Part shown: piece by piece, positions 1-13,012 of the stretch
How positions within the stretch are numbered: position 1 is the stretch's first letter
How the letters are laid out: every line of letters begins with the position of its first letter
Assembly (NCBI GenBank): GCA_019914995.1
Contig: CM034132.1
Location: 2,916,501-2,980,500 of the forward strand
Length of the DNA stretch: 64,000 bases
Direction: 5' to 3'
Source of the DNA: Acanthochlamys bracteata
Lineage: Eukaryota > Streptophyta > Magnoliopsida > Pandanales > Velloziaceae
Notes under the pieces: generated by a model
Seen by the model: the letters and a program-made list of their open reading frames with translations, nothing else
Told to the model about the DNA's origin: nothing
Database searches by the model: none
Position numbers and translations under genes: made by a program

Positions 1-1178
1 TTGAGATTTTTGACTAAACTTTCTCGATTATCACTGATCTCGTAAGGAAGCTACTGTTATACTGCCGGAGAGACTTAGTAAGCGTTTTGATAGTACTTAT
101 GAAATAAAATTTTTTTAAGATAAAAAATATTTTTTTTTTTTTGAAAAATAAATTTTTTTTTTAATTTTTAAAAAAATAATAAAAATATGCAATAAAAAGA
201 TCTTATTTTATAGAATTTTTCTACATTATTTAAATTTTTTAATAAATTTTTTAAATACTTATAAAATATGTATTAAAAAATATAAAATAAAAAAAAAATT
301 AAAAAACTGCTTATGATAAACAGTTTCAAACAGCCTCTTAGAGAGTTTTAGAAGGTATGCGTTGGTTGGTCTCGAGAAGAAAACCAGCGAGATAAGAGTG
401 CATGATTAAATATATTGCATTAGAGTTGTAGCTATTTTAAAAGATTAGTAAATTTCATATTTGACAAAAAAATTGACCGTAAATGTACATTTAAAAATTT
501 GTCAAATTATGTAAAATTTGTGTGTTTATGTGGTGAATGTCTTTGCTACTTATCTTACATTTGAATTGCATTACAAATTCTAAAAAAAATTTTTATATGC
601 AATATATAGTTGCGTTTCAACGGATATTACACTGCTATTATTATCAAATTTATTATCGTGCAGCAAATATTTCTCTATATTTGAGATATAACCACAATAT
701 AGTCGGTTATATTGCTACTATATGTAGAAACCATTATATCTAAAATTGTTTGTTACAAATTCATTTTTTCTTTTCTGACTTGGTTGTGTAGATTTGTTTA
801 ATAATTTTTTTAGAAACAAATCTAAAAAGTATTATAAAATTGCTCTTAGAAAAGATATTTTTAATAAAAAGCTGTTTTAGTGAATTTTTCGAATAATGTC
901 TTATATTTTAACTTAAAACAATAACATATTGAATAAATTTTCACGTATAATTTATTTATATATTATATTTATTTTTAATATTATAAAAAAAATTCAAAAA
1001 CAAAAGGCCGAAAAGGAAATAAAATAAGGAGTTATCAGCACGGTCTTAAAAGTTAAAAACTTAAAACAGCCCCTCAAAGTTTCGCGTGTCCTCTGTCCTG
1101 CACGCTCTTTGGGTTACAATTTTACAATTAATTCCACAAGTAAGTTGTTTATTTCTAATAACACCCCGAATTCATAGC
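1..1178. other. Gene-free AT-rich leader upstream of CHL1
   Basis: No coding region is convincing here. The DNA is strongly AT-rich with A and T runs. It includes one MITE-like repeat copy (about 85-345) and further low-complexity AT sequence around 780-1000. The last 150 bases become less AT-rich towards the CHL1 start and probably hold its core promoter. No clear TATA box was seen. Confidence 0.6.
85..345. repeat. AT-rich MITE-like repeat copy
   Basis: An A/T-run core lies between edges resembling each other in opposite orientation: a left edge with gttttgatagtacttat and a right edge with actgcttatgataaacag followed by tttcaaac. The same layout (a gtttgg-like edge, a cttat motif, then long A/T runs) recurs many times in this window. 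No target duplication was identified. Confidence 0.4.
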
Positions 1179-1186
1179 GCGGGAAA
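1179..1186. promoter_or_regulatory. E2F-type site before CHL1
   Basis: GCGGGAAA is a perfect reverse-strand match to the E2F consensus TTTSSCGC. It sits 78 bases before the CHL1 ATG. E2F sites are typical of plant S-phase and replication genes, which fits a cohesion and repair helicase. Binding is inferred. Confidence 0.5.
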
Positions 1187-1263
1187 ACGAAAACGCGATA
1201 GATACATTAATATAAAATCCCACAGTAGCTGTAGAAATCAATCGCAGGAAAGAGCCAAAGAAA

Positions 1264-4200
1264 ATGGTCGGCGATGAAGTTTCCGGTCGGCGAGATTTCC
1301 CTGCGTTTCCGTTCGATCCGTACCCGATTCAACTCGATTTCATGAATTTTCTCTACAAATCTCTCGATTCCGGTGGCGTTGCAATGCTCGAAAGCCCCAC
1401 CGGTCTCTGAATTTGGCTTCGATTTAATGTTTTTGTTTGTTTTGTAGATTGGTTGTTGTGATTTTTTGCTTATTTGTTTCCATTTGTTTGTAGGAACTGG
1501 GAAGACTCTTAGTATCATCTGCAGCGCGTTGCAGTGGCTTGTTGATAAGAAGGGAGAGAAACTGAATGGATCTTCAAACCCATCGAAGATTGATGTTGAT
1601 GGAGATGAAGAAGATCCTGATTGGTTGAGGGATTTTATAACTCCGCTGATGGAGGAGAAGAAGAAGGTAGTAGTTGCTCCACCTAGGAGGCCGAACTTCT
1701 GCTTTAAAAACACGGAGAAGAATGTGGTCGTTCCCAAATCAAAGGAGGCAGAGAAATCTAGTGAGGTTTCTTCTTCTTCGGTTAGGAGAATTGGAGAAGA
1801 TGATGATGGGGAGTTTTTGTTAGATGAATATGAGAGTGGAGATGAGTGTGAAGATGGTGTGACTGAAAAGAAGAAGAAGAAGAGGGATTGGTGTGCGTGT
1901 ACGAGCAGCAGTGATGATGATGGGGAGGAGGAGGAGGGATGGGAAGAAGAAGAGGAGAAGGAGATCTCTCCGAAAATTTACTTCACTAGCCGTACACACT
2001 CACAACTATCACAGTTTGTGAAGGAGTTTCGGAGGACATCTTTTGTTTCAGAGATCAGGCTTGTTTGTTTGGGTTCCAGGAAGAACATGTGCATCAATCC
2101 TGGTATGTTGTTTCTATATCATTTGTTTGAGTTGTATTTTTAATTGAGATTTTATTGATCTCTGATTCGAATGTGACTTAGAGGTTTCTAAGCTGGGGAG
2201 TGTGAACCGGATCAATGAACGATGCTTAGAGTTGCAGAAGAGCAAGAACAACTCCAGGATTAAGGTCTATGAAATATTGATTTTCTTTGCTTGTCCTTTT
2301 TGAGTAGTTCAGCAAGGGTTACCAGGGTAGTAGGGACATGGAGTTTCATGCGCTTACGCATTGTTGAAAGTCATTAGCATTGCCTAAATCTTGTAGGTTT
2401 CGCATCAGAAGTTATCTAGTCTTATTACTATTGAACATATGGATTTCTTCCTACATATTGAGCTTATGCAAGATACTCAAACAAATCTTATCATATCTAA
2501 GGACAGCAACTTTCACTTTTTTTCCTGAAAGGTTTATTATCTTGCTACGAATGATGGTAATTGCTCAATTTACACTCAACTATGAAATGTTTCATGAAGC
2601 TAAATATATGACAAACAAAACAGGTAGTGGATAATGGTGGCAGAATACGAAGAACAAAAGTTTCTTCCAGTTGTCCTATGCTCACAAAGCTGAAGCTTAG
2701 GAAATCACTCAGACAGGAAGCCTTGGAACTAGGTGCATTGGACATAGAAGATCTTATTCAGATAGGAAGGAAAATTGGAACCTGTCCATATTACGGTGCT
2801 CGTGAAATGATTCGGGGTGCTGACCTTGTTGTCCTGCCCTACCAATCTCTTATGTTTAAATCTGCCCGTGAGTCGCTAGGCCTTAACTTGAAGAACAGCA
2901 TCATAATCATAGATGAAGCTCATAATCTGACAGATTCTCTCACTAGTATGTACAACTCAACTATTGCTTTGTCACAGGTATGTTAGTGGCTAAATATTTG
3001 CTTAGTTCGAACTGATTGTTATGACCATGAGAGAGAATGTTATTCAGAAGCTCACCTGACTTATATACATGTATATTTAAACTTCATACATTTCTTTTGC
3101 ATGTATTTTAAGGTGCTGGGGCATGTCAGGTCTGCTCTGCTTTGTTCATGATTAAACATTGTTGAGTGTGCTGCCTGGGCTATAACATCCTGTGTCTTTC
3201 TCATCTCTAATTGGCAGCCACAAACTAACTCAGGAATTGTTTTCCACATTAGGTTTAGCGCATGTGTATTTATCTATCAATAGAAGCCATCATCTTTTTG
3301 AAGGACTTATTCTGTCTGTCTGTCTTTGACTGAATACTGGAAAGTTGTATCTCTAATTTTTCTTAACCTTCTACATTTTTTGTTCCAGTTGAAACAGGTT
3401 CACTCTCATCTTGTGATATATCTGGGTAGATTTCAATCTCGTCTAGGTGCTGGGAACCGACGATATATTCAAACTCTTCTAGTTCTAACTCAGAAATTTC
3501 TTCGTGTATTTGCTGATAAGAATAGTGATGAAATCGCTGATAGTTCTTGCAGAGACCAGACTATCAAACATGAAAGCAGCATTTGTAAGGTCTCGATGAC
3601 AATAAATGAGTTCCTATTTTCTCTTGATATTGACAACATCAACTTGGTGAAGCTTCATCAGTATATAAAAACTAGTAACATTATTCACAAGGTATTGTCT
3701 TGCAAAGTGAACTTTATTGCATGTGCACCTTCCAATTTAAATTAATGCAATTAAAGTGTTATTGAACAAAAAAGAGGATAAGAGAAAGGATTACCCTAAT
3801 GTAGCTTTCAGGTCAGTGGATATGGGTCCAAACTGGTCAGCATGGAAAAGCTCTTGGAAAATAATTATAGCCAGAAATATGATGTGGAAGGAAGTTCCGT
3901 GTCAGCTCTTCAGGCATTTGTAAATATCATTGTTTCACTGATAAACAATGACAGTGATGGAAGGATAATAATTTCAAAGCTGAAGAACCCTTGTTCTGAT
4001 ATGTATGAAGAACAATACCTCAAGTTTGTTATGCTTTCTGGAGAGAATATCTTCTCTGAGGTATCTTATCACAGCTGGCTGTTGTAGTCAAACTGTTCGT
4101 TTTCATGTGTTGCTTATCAGGCCTTTCATTGGGTTGTATTTTGTGCAGATAAAGGACCAAGCAAGCACTATTGCTCTAATAGGAGGCACTCTTCAACCTA

Positions 4201-6475
4201 TAGAAGAGACCAGGATGCGACTTTTTCCTGAAATAGCACCCAATCAAGTTCGTTTTTTCTCCTGCAGCCATATTGTTCCTTCAGAACAGATTTTACCAGT
4301 CACAGTTTCGCATGGGCCATCTGGCATGTCATTTGACTTTAGTTATACTTCACGAAGCTCTCCAAGCATGGTGATTTATCCTGATTCATCATCATATGCT
4401 ATATTATTGCATATCCAAACATTGATTGCAACCTATGCTGAAACTTAGAGATTGTAGAAGTTCTTGTTTGCAGTTAAGACACTTGAATCTTATGTTCTTC
4501 TATATTAGACTCATTGACTTGTGGCCTGGATAGGTTTGCTTGTTAGGGTGGACTGGTGGAGAAACATATGTATAGATCATGTTTAAATAGTTGATGCAGG
4601 CTTTGGCTATTTGCAATTGACATCTTGGTGGTATATGACAAATTATTTTGTTCGGAAGCATGTACATGCTTTGCTGTTCATGTTAACTTCAGAGATGACA
4701 TTTTCCTAACCCTTTACATCAATTTACTCATTGTATGATCCAGTTTCAGATAGCATCAATTTTGTAAACAATTATATGCAACCTTCACTTGATCTTCAGA
4801 GGAAAATGCTATGTGCTTTGCCTTCTTGATGAGCATAACATTGCCGATCCTCCATTTAAATAGATTATTGTACATGTCAGCTCCCTCATTCGCATCCTTA
4901 ACCTTAACCCAATCTTCAAAAGGCCTCATCAAGTCTTTAGTTTCATTCTTATAGAAGAGAGGAGAACCTACGTACTTAGAAGTTTCCAAATAATATAGCT
5001 TTTTAATTCTTTTCAAATATTTACTTATTTGATGGGAATATTTGTGTATATGTTACATCTTAATAAATATAAGCACACAGTTTGCGACTGTGTTGTGTAT
5101 TTATCTATTAAGGAGTGGTGCCATGCTTTGTATGAAAGATTGTATTTTTAATGACGTTATTTTTAGAATGTCAATGTTGATGCTATCACAGAAATTTGAT
5201 AAATTTCTCTTCTCTCTCCTTCAGTATTTCTTAGTTTGTTTTTCCATCATAAATATTGCATTTTAGTCTTTGTCTAATTAATATATGCTTAATAGAAATT
5301 AGATCACCCTATTTAAGTCCACTTAAAGATTTGTGCCTTCTTTCTCTCTTCTTTCTTATATTTAGGTGTCTACATAAATTGTCATGGTATATTAAAGAGT
5401 TTGTTTATATTACTGTATTCTAGATGCCATTCAACTTGTTTATTTCTGATATACTCTTTGATATTTGTTTTTGCTCTTGCATTTTGATATTTTTTGGTGA
5501 TGTTCTTAACTGAATTGTCAAGGCGGTCAGTATGATTCTCTTTCTTCTCCCTATTGGTTTTTACTTTCTGCATTTTAACATTGGTCATACATGATGGTCA
5601 AGCCTTTTCTCATCGTTTTTTCCCAGATAGAAGAGTTGGGACGCCTAATATGCAACCTAGTTGCAGTTGTCCCAGAAGGGATGGTTGTCTTCTTCTCTTC
5701 TTTTGACTATGAATCACAAGTTTATGACACGTGGAAGTCTTCCGGCATTCTTTCAAGAATTCTTAAGAAAAAACGTGTTTTCAGAGAGCCTCGAAATAGC
5801 ATGGATATAGAAGCTGTTCTTAAGGAGTACAAGGACACCATTACATTCCCTAGTGAGCTGCCAAAGAAAGAGCCAGCAAATGGTGCCCTTCTTCTAGCAG
5901 TTGTTGGAGGAAAAGTTTCCGAAGGCATTAATTTCAGTGATGGCATGGGTCGATGTGTTGTTATGGTTGGACTTCCATATCCAAGTCCATCTGATATCGA
6001 GCTGATAGAAAGAATAAAGCACATAGATGCCCTAGGAGAAGCTTTCCCTCCAAAATCAAGAAATTTCTCGATCAACAAAAACTTTGATAATGTGACTGTT
6101 CAGTCTGGCTTTGACATTTTAAGGAGCTGTAAACTGAGGGGAAGAGAATACTACGAGAACTTGTGCATGAAAGCCGTAAACCAATCAGTGGGTAAGTCAT
6201 GTTCAATACAGAGATACTTTTGCGTTCTCGTCAACCTCCTTTATTTTCTAACTTGAAGCTTTCTAGGTCGAGCAATCAGGCATATAAATGACTATGCTGC
6301 AATTTTGTTGGTTGATTCAAGATACATTCAGAATGCATCTTTTAAAGGTTCCACACACCCAACTGACAAGCTTCCGAAGTGGATAAAAGATTGTCTTGTT
6401 TCTTCTCCCAAGAACTACGGTGAAGTCCATCGGATGTTAGTTCAGTTTTTCCAGTTGAACAAGCTAAGAAACTAG
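1264..6475 (+). CDS. CHL1: CHL1/DDX11-type ATP-dependent DNA helicase (XPD family)
   Basis: This is a nuclear superfamily 2 iron-sulphur helicase. The family unwinds DNA 5' to 3' and acts in sister-chromatid cohesion and replication-linked repair. Nine exons join with canonical GT-AG sites into 910 codons: 1264-1402, 1494-2102, 2182-2264, 2624-2977, 3389-3691, 3812-4060, 4149-4370, 5627-6191, 6267-6475. Walker A SPTGTGKT is at residues 44-51, split by intron 1. An acidic and lysine-rich linker fills much of exon 2. Four cysteines at about 246, 264, 294 and 331 fit the FeS cluster. DEAH is at 374-377. C-terminal motifs include [12 protein letters not shown] and QSVGRAIRH. Length is close to plant and yeast relatives. 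The longest intron (4371-5626) shows no missing conserved exon. The first in-frame ATG was chosen because it gives the family N-terminus [13 protein letters not shown]. Close relatives FANCJ and RTEL1 are less likely, given the overall exon content. Confidence 0.95.
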
Positions 6476-7481
6476 CAGAGCAATATTGATCAAGTCTGTG
6501 GTTTGTGTGTGTGCATTTTTTTTAATTTTTTAAAGGAAACAAATTTGGTGCAGTGATTGTCTGATTTTCCCTTGTCGAATTTGTAGATTGCTAGTGTAGA
6601 AATTCTACATAGACCATGGAAGTTTATTTACAATATAAAGTTGCAGTTCCAAATTTATAAATGCTGCAGATGCAACATATGTGCAAAAGTAACATATTAC
6701 ATGTCAGGATCTATCCGGTGCCATTTTTACTTGTCGGATGCATATGATGTCCTTGAGGTATATCCCAACTTTTTGGGAATTATGTCTATTTTAATTCAAT
6801 TAACTATGTCTTAGTATGAAGAGTATTCTCTGTATCATGTAAATGCTTTCTTACACAACTTAGCCAAGATAGGATGTTCATGCTGACATGCATGATAGCT
6901 TGGTATGAACCTTCACTATGACTGGTAACTCAAAACTTTACAGTTATCCAAGAAAGGATTTAGTCTGCTGTAATGGAATTAGATGTTTGTGCTTTCATTG
7001 AAGGATCAAGACGTTTTTTGTTTAAAGCTTGAATGGAGTATTAAAATTGAACTCAGTGTGTAGTCATGGATGAAGACACAATAATGCTGGATTTATGCTT
7101 ATCTAAAGTCAATTACTTGTAATATTGTTCATAGAATCAATTGGTTCCTGTAATATTTAAGATCTGCATATTTTTTGGAACTTTTTGCTCAACATGAACA
7201 GAATGCTTTTAGTGTGGCTGATTGACTATTAGTCTCATCGTACACATCGTATCTTTAGTTTTGAATGTTATGCACAAGGGCACAGACTTACCTTCTTCGT
7301 AGCTATTTTCAACATGCAGATGGTTTTCAAGTCATGGATTTCTCTTGAATACTGGTATTGCCACTAAACTTGCTCTAGTAACTTCTTGATATATATGTTT
7401 TTCTAATGCTTAGATTTTGGTTCTTAATACAAGCATGTTCTTCAATTTGCTTCTTCTTTTTATCTTCAATACTCATTTTAG

Positions 7482-7553
7482 AGACATTCTGGGCAATGGA
7501 AAGGTGAACAATCAATGCCACCTCTTTCTTTGCCGGAGTTTGTGCTTAAAAAG
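7482..7553 (+). other. Isolated exon-like segment, gene unknown
   Basis: A 24-codon open stretch is framed by a plausible acceptor (cattttag) and donor (aag|gtacac). It reads RHSGQWKGEQ...PEFVLKK, a protein-like composition unlike its surroundings. No partner exons were found nearby apart from a weak open stretch near 7780-7830. It could be a gene relic, an alternative 3' exon of CHL1, or chance. Confidence 0.15.
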
Positions 7554-9199
7554 GTACACCAACCAAGTAGTATAACAGTTGACCCCAGTTTATTGAAGTT
7601 AGTCAATGCTTTTCAAAAATGTTAAATTGTCTTTTCTTAGTAGCTTGTTTATTATGACTAGTTCTGGATTTTGTCTTGCATAATTGTAGACATAAGTTCT
7701 CTCACATATATTTATTGTCATGGTTATGTTACTTGGCTATGACTTGAGTGTACCCAAGTTTTTACCACATTTATTGCGTGAAGTTTCTCGCATTCCAGTA
7801 CTTCCTTTCCCAATCTGTTCAGCCGAACCATCAGGTAGGATATCAGAATGACCCTTCGATTTCTCAGAAACGTTAGCTGATATATTAAACATTTTGTATA
7901 TTTTGATAACTAGTTCATGGTTAAATACGTCAATTCCATTTTATTATAGAAAGGAAAAGAATGCCGTTACTCCTTTAAATGATTTCTGTTATTTTCTCTC
8001 CAATGCTTAACCGCTGAAGGTGTATGGAAAGTGTTATGTGAGTTCAAGCAATAACGTTTTACCTGTCTGGTCTAAGTTATATACCAAGAAAGGATTGTAG
8101 CTAACTTGCTTTGGCATAAGGTTGAGGTTTTGGGGGTCTTTTGTTTTCCTCTTAATTCATTTTTTTATATCGCAAAAATGTGAACTCCAAAAAATTTTAT
8201 ATTATTTTTGCAAAATATTTTTTATAAACTTATTTCTAATAATTTATTTTTTAAAATTTATTTCTAGGTTACTTCCTGATAAGGAAACAAATCCTTTGTG
8301 TTTGTGATGATTCAAAATCACATTCCTGACTGGCTGATATTATTATGATTGAGTTGGAAAATGAAGTGCAGTTGGATTGACTCTGCCGTTGTACATAGAC
8401 TATGGAACAAAAACACTGAGACTATTATTATAAAGGAGTAGGTCCTGTAGTCGATATCTGATGGATGCCATCGTCAGCACTTTTTTATTAAGTACGATTT
8501 TGGTTTTCCATGTGCAGACATATTTACTAGAATCACTTTATAATCAGATTCAAAACCTTCATCACTAGAATCGGCCTTTACAGCTTTACTATTAAATTCA
8601 AAGCCTTAACCAGTGGGTGCACCTCTTTGATCGACTGCTGAACTCCGAGCCAAATGAATATAGACAAAAAGTGTTAACGCAGGACCTGTGCCACAAGTCA
8701 CCTAGAGAAATTTAGTCCCAAATTGGATCATGCCTTTGTCCTTTAACTAAGTTCTGGTTTCCTTAAAGCAAAGGTTCACATGAGTTATAGCTTGATATAT
8801 AGTCATGAATGCCACACTCACCAAAGACTTCCTTGTGACATAACACTCCAACTTACAACATGACAACAATGGAGCTTCACCCTCAGGCCTTTCTTCTGAT
8901 AGAAATTCTAATCTAACTCAAGAAGCTTCGTCCTTCGACCCCATCTACTTTTACGACATGATCAGATGAAGCTTAAAGGGTTTTTTGGCCATTGGATCTT
9001 TTAGCTAGTAACTTCATTTATTCCAATAACATGTATCGGTGGCTTGCTTCTTCTAGCCAAACGGTCTGTGTTTGAATCTTTTCCTACTACTGTGGTGCAT
9101 ATTAATGATAAATATGTACATGGGCCACACGTCCGTCACAAAACCTGAAGCATGGATATTAGGCTTTTAGCCACGTTGTAGTACAAACATACTTAAGGA

Positions 9200-9425
9200 A
9201 TTCATTTGAGATTTGCTTAAAACAATATTTTTCTCTAAAAAAAAGGGTTTTTTAAAGTTTTTGGTAAAAACAAGTTTTTTTTAATTTAAAAAATAATAAA
9301 ATTATACATATAACAATTTTATAACATATAATATACTATAAAAGGTTTTTTAAAAATATTTAAAAAGGAGATGAAAAAGAAATTGGAAATTACTTTCAAA
9401 TAGCTTCTAAGTGGTCGTTTGAGTT
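9200..9425. repeat. AT-rich MITE-like repeat copy
   Basis: Left edge has catttgagatttgcttaaaa. An A/T-run core follows, and the right edge returns to agcttctaagtggtcgtttg, partly complementary to the left. Same general layout as the other AT-rich copies. No target duplication identified. Confidence 0.35.
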
Positions 9426-11029
9426 TGCCTGCCGTTGGAGTGCTTATTTATTTCAATTTTTTTCTTTCCCACGAATCTTTTCATAATATTTTTATTTATT
9501 AAATTTTAAATATATGAATTAACTATACATCATTAGATATTTTTATTAATTTTCAAGTGTAAAAAATAAATTCGTTTTCAAAAAACTTTTACAAAATAAT
9601 ATTTTAAAAAAAGTTTATTTTAAGTAACCCTAAATGACTCCTAAGTAGTATTAGAGACGTAAGAGAAATTTGCAATCTCTAAAAGTGCTGAACATATCGG
9701 AACAGAGCCTTTCATTTCTTCGTTCGTTCATAATTAATCATTTTCATCCATATCTGTCACCTCTATTGAACACACAGATGCTTAGATATGTTATTATCGC
9801 ATATGGTGAATGTATAATCTTTAGTTTCTGCGAGATAGAGATAGGTAGCCTACTTCTCTTTAAAATTTGAGTTTTGAATGAAAGAACCGTGGAGAGAATT
9901 AAATTAGGCACAAAAGAATCCACCAACACATTGATGTAGGCTTCACATGATGGGCCGCAGAAGCTGGAAATTATGAACGTTTGGTCCCGTTCGATCCGTT
10001 GTTGACATGCCCTTGGATGCATTTGCTATGAACCTTATAATATTACCAATACCTTAGTTTTATAATAGTATCAAGATAAAGTCTAAGAACTTGAAGTCAA
10101 ATAACATATAATCTCAAAACAGTAATCCAGTGAGGAAGTGACTGCTCTGAAGTTGAAAAAACTGGGCGTCAACTGATCACTGAAGCTTGTTCTCTTCCAC
10201 TTGTACTCTTCTTTCATGTGTTTCATGCACAGAAGGTTGATTGTTGTTTTCTTTTTTTGCCTTAGGAAACAAAAGAGAGTCTGAAGATTGATGAAGACAA
10301 TGGCATCATGGTCAACTAATGAACTGATGATGATGGTAGGAAATGAGCCCTTTCTTTCCAAGACAAGGGAAACGACAACAGGTAAACACCAAAAACCAAA
10401 CACTCACTGATTCAGCTTTCTTATCAAGGCAATGTTAATTACAAACACAGCCCAAGTAAAATAACAAGCACATCATTTGGAATTTGAACGAAAGAAAAAT
10501 TTGTGAATTAAAATTGAGTGTCTAATCCCGAGGATTTTTACCTACTACTTTGTTTTAATTAGATTTGTTTAGCATCAGCAGTTCAGAATCACAGTTTAGT
10601 AGATGCCTTATGTTCTCATGCACGGGGACTTAAAAACTGTAAGATCTCTAGTATCGTCTATTTACACGAGTTGTTTCACCGCATTCCAATATTTATTAAT
10701 AGACAAATAAATGTGTTTGTATCTAATTACCTAAACTCACGTTTTCTCATTCATTTTTTATGTTGTACTACTTTTTAAAACTTCTTAGGTTTTAGTAAAC
10801 TTTTTATAGTATTTTAAACAAATTTAAAGCATTTAAAAATTATAGATTATAAAATTTTAATTATTAATTTTTTAATATAAAAATTAGATTCATCTTTTAA
10901 AAAAATTTAAATACATTTTCTTTAAAAAAAATTTATTTTAAATTTTTTCACATGACCACTAAGCTTCATAGGGTGGCATCAGCTAATTGCTAACAATGTG
11001 GATTTAAACTCTAAGAGAGGCTGTACCTA

Positions 11030-11215
11030 AGGGACGTTTAGAATTACTTACAAAAAAGTATTTTAAAAAAATATACATAGAAGACATTTCTTGGAAAATA
11101 AATTTTGAAGATAAATTTATCATCATAGTCTATAATAGTGTAGAAAATTTTTTGAAAAACTAAAAGCTAAGAAATATATGAAAAAAGAAATATAAACACA
11201 ACCAAACAGCGCGCC
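11030..11215. repeat. AT-rich MITE-like repeat copy
   Basis: Begins gggacgtttagaattactta, followed by A/T runs, and ends near caaccaaacagcgc. The ends are loosely complementary (gtttag... and ...ccaaac). Boundaries are approximate. Confidence 0.35.
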
Positions 11216-11404
11216 TAGATTAAGATAAAGATAAAGGCACCCTGTTATTTGAATATATATTAACTTGAAATTCCAGTTCATTTTCTATTAAGCACTTTCC
11301 TTACAAACATCCCTTGTCTCAGGAACAAAAGTGCTTCCCCTAAACCCAAAGCTCTTACAAGAGCTAGCGATGTGGATATTACAATTAACAGATGTTAGCT
11401 AAGA

Positions 11405-11815
11405 ATTTGTTTAGTTCCCATTGGAGTTTGAAAAAATTCTTTTTTTTTCATATTTATTTTTATGAATATATTTAAAAGCTTAGCTTTTAAATGCTTATTT
11501 AGAATTCACTTTTTTTTAAAATTTAGGTTTAAACAACTAAACTACGTTCTAAATCAATATTTAGATAGAATTTAAGAGTAATTTGAATATAAAACTTTTC
11601 TAAATTGTAAAATATTTTCATATTTTTTTAAAACAAGTTTTATTTTTTTATCTAAAAATATTAAAAACAAGAAATAAAACAATTTATTACTTCAAAGTTT
11701 TTTATATTTTTTTAAATTTTAAATAAATTTTCTAAATAATTATAAAAAATTAAAAAATATAACATAAAAATTAATAATTAATTTTAAAAATGTTTTACCA
11801 AACGCATCTTTTATT
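11405..11815. repeat. AT-rich repeat, probably two or more nested copies
   Basis: Starts near aatttgtttagttcccattg and ends near tttaccaaacgcatc. The interior is long A/T runs with an internal junction near 11515-11580, where gtttaaacaac and a second low-complexity block meet. This suggests nested or adjacent copies of the same kind of element. Confidence 0.3.
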
Positions 11816-11834
11816 ATTGATAGTAACCAATATA

Positions 11835-12065
11835 GGATGCGTTTGCAATTGCTTTTTTAAAATATATTTTTAAAATTTTAAGTTATATTTTTTAATAAAA
11901 AGTTTATCATATTTTATAAAATTTATTTTAAAATTTAAAATATAGGTTAATTTTATATCATAAAACATTATTATTAATTATTTTTTAAAAAATTAATAAA
12001 CTTAATTTTAAAATAAGATAAAAATATTTTATTTAAAAAAACGTTTTTAATAAGCACTCGGTTTC
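11835..12065. repeat. AT-rich MITE-like repeat copy
   Basis: Left edge gcgtttgcaattgctttttt. The right edge reads aataagcactcggtttcaaa, which on the opposite strand gives a similar gttt...gcttatt order. The core is A/T runs. This is one of the clearer examples of imperfect inverted ends. Confidence 0.4.
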
Positions 12066-12935
12066 AAAACATCTCACAGAATGAACAGAAAGGATTATTT
12101 TTTGGGAAATGAGTTTGGGTGAGCTTTTAACATATTTCTGCCATTTATTGTAGATGCAAATGCGCATTTCAGCACAGACTCGCCAATTTTGCTAACGTGC
12201 AACATTTATAAGGTACTACGCGTTACGTTTTCCATGCTATGGTGTGTTGCTTTCACTTGTCTCTACCACATTCAAGGAAAAGCTTCACATATTTAGAATG
12301 GCTGAAAAAAATAAAACTTAAAAAAATAATTTTTTTATAATTTTTATAAATTATATATAATTATTTATGATGCTATAATTGTGCGAATAATAACAAGTGA
12401 TTATATTTGCGCCCTTATGGTTATAAAAGAAGAATTTTGTTTGGTAAAACGTTCCGAATTTATTTGGCAAATAATTTATTGTATTATTTTGTATTTATAA
12501 TAAAAAAATTGAATTTTAAGGGTTAAAAAAATAGAGAATTTAAGTGACAGCACTTTTTTATTTTTAGCTATTTTGGCAACGATCTTAATGTTCTGAAATA
12601 CATTTTAAATAATTTCTATAATATTTTATAAAAAAGTTTTACATCATAATATAATTAAATTTATTTTAAAATAAAATAAAATTTTTTATTAAAAAAATAT
12701 TTTATAATTACTTTCAATATCTCATCTACCTATGTATTACTATTTTTCAAAATCCCAAAGGAGTTGTGTTGCTGTATCTTGGCTGTCTCACGTGAGCCCT
12801 AGAGACGCAGACGGACCCACGACATTCATTCAATTCAATTTCATTGCCTTTTCTTCTCAATAATAATTACCCAATAAAACTAGGTAGTAGCACCAGCAGG
12901 CACAGATTTCAAACTAGCAACCATCCCTCCATCAG

Positions 12936-12944
12936 TATATATAA
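12936..12944 (+). promoter_or_regulatory. TATA box of the OFP gene
   Basis: TATATATAA lies 69 bases before the OFP ATG, followed by a pyrimidine-rich stretch. This is typical spacing for a plant TATA box with a short leader of about 40 bases. Confidence 0.65.
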
Positions 12945-13012
12945 GCCCTTCATTTCTCCCCTGTTTCTTTTTTCTCTAATTTTTGAACAAACCAGAGCAG
13001 AGAAACAGAGTG

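Larger units (their letters stand above)
6476..12935. other. Gene-free interval between CHL1 and OFP
   Basis: The part 6476-9190 has ordinary intron or UTR-like composition. It probably contains the CHL1 3' UTR, but I recognise no gene in it. One short exon-like stretch lies at 7482-7553. From 9200 to 12730 the DNA is dominated by AT-rich MITE-like repeats separated by unremarkable sequence. Open frames around 10083-10403 (minus) and 9670-9870 have no recognisable similarity. Confidence 0.55.

Noticed and set aside
10083-10403. 106-codon minus-strand frame
   Set aside because: It begins at a non-ATG codon, has no recognisable domain and shows no splice partners.
12983-13012. Ten-residue N-terminal extension of the OFP gene
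   Set aside because: The extension begins at a TTG; ATG at 13013 has good spacing from the TATA box and gives the family N-terminus.
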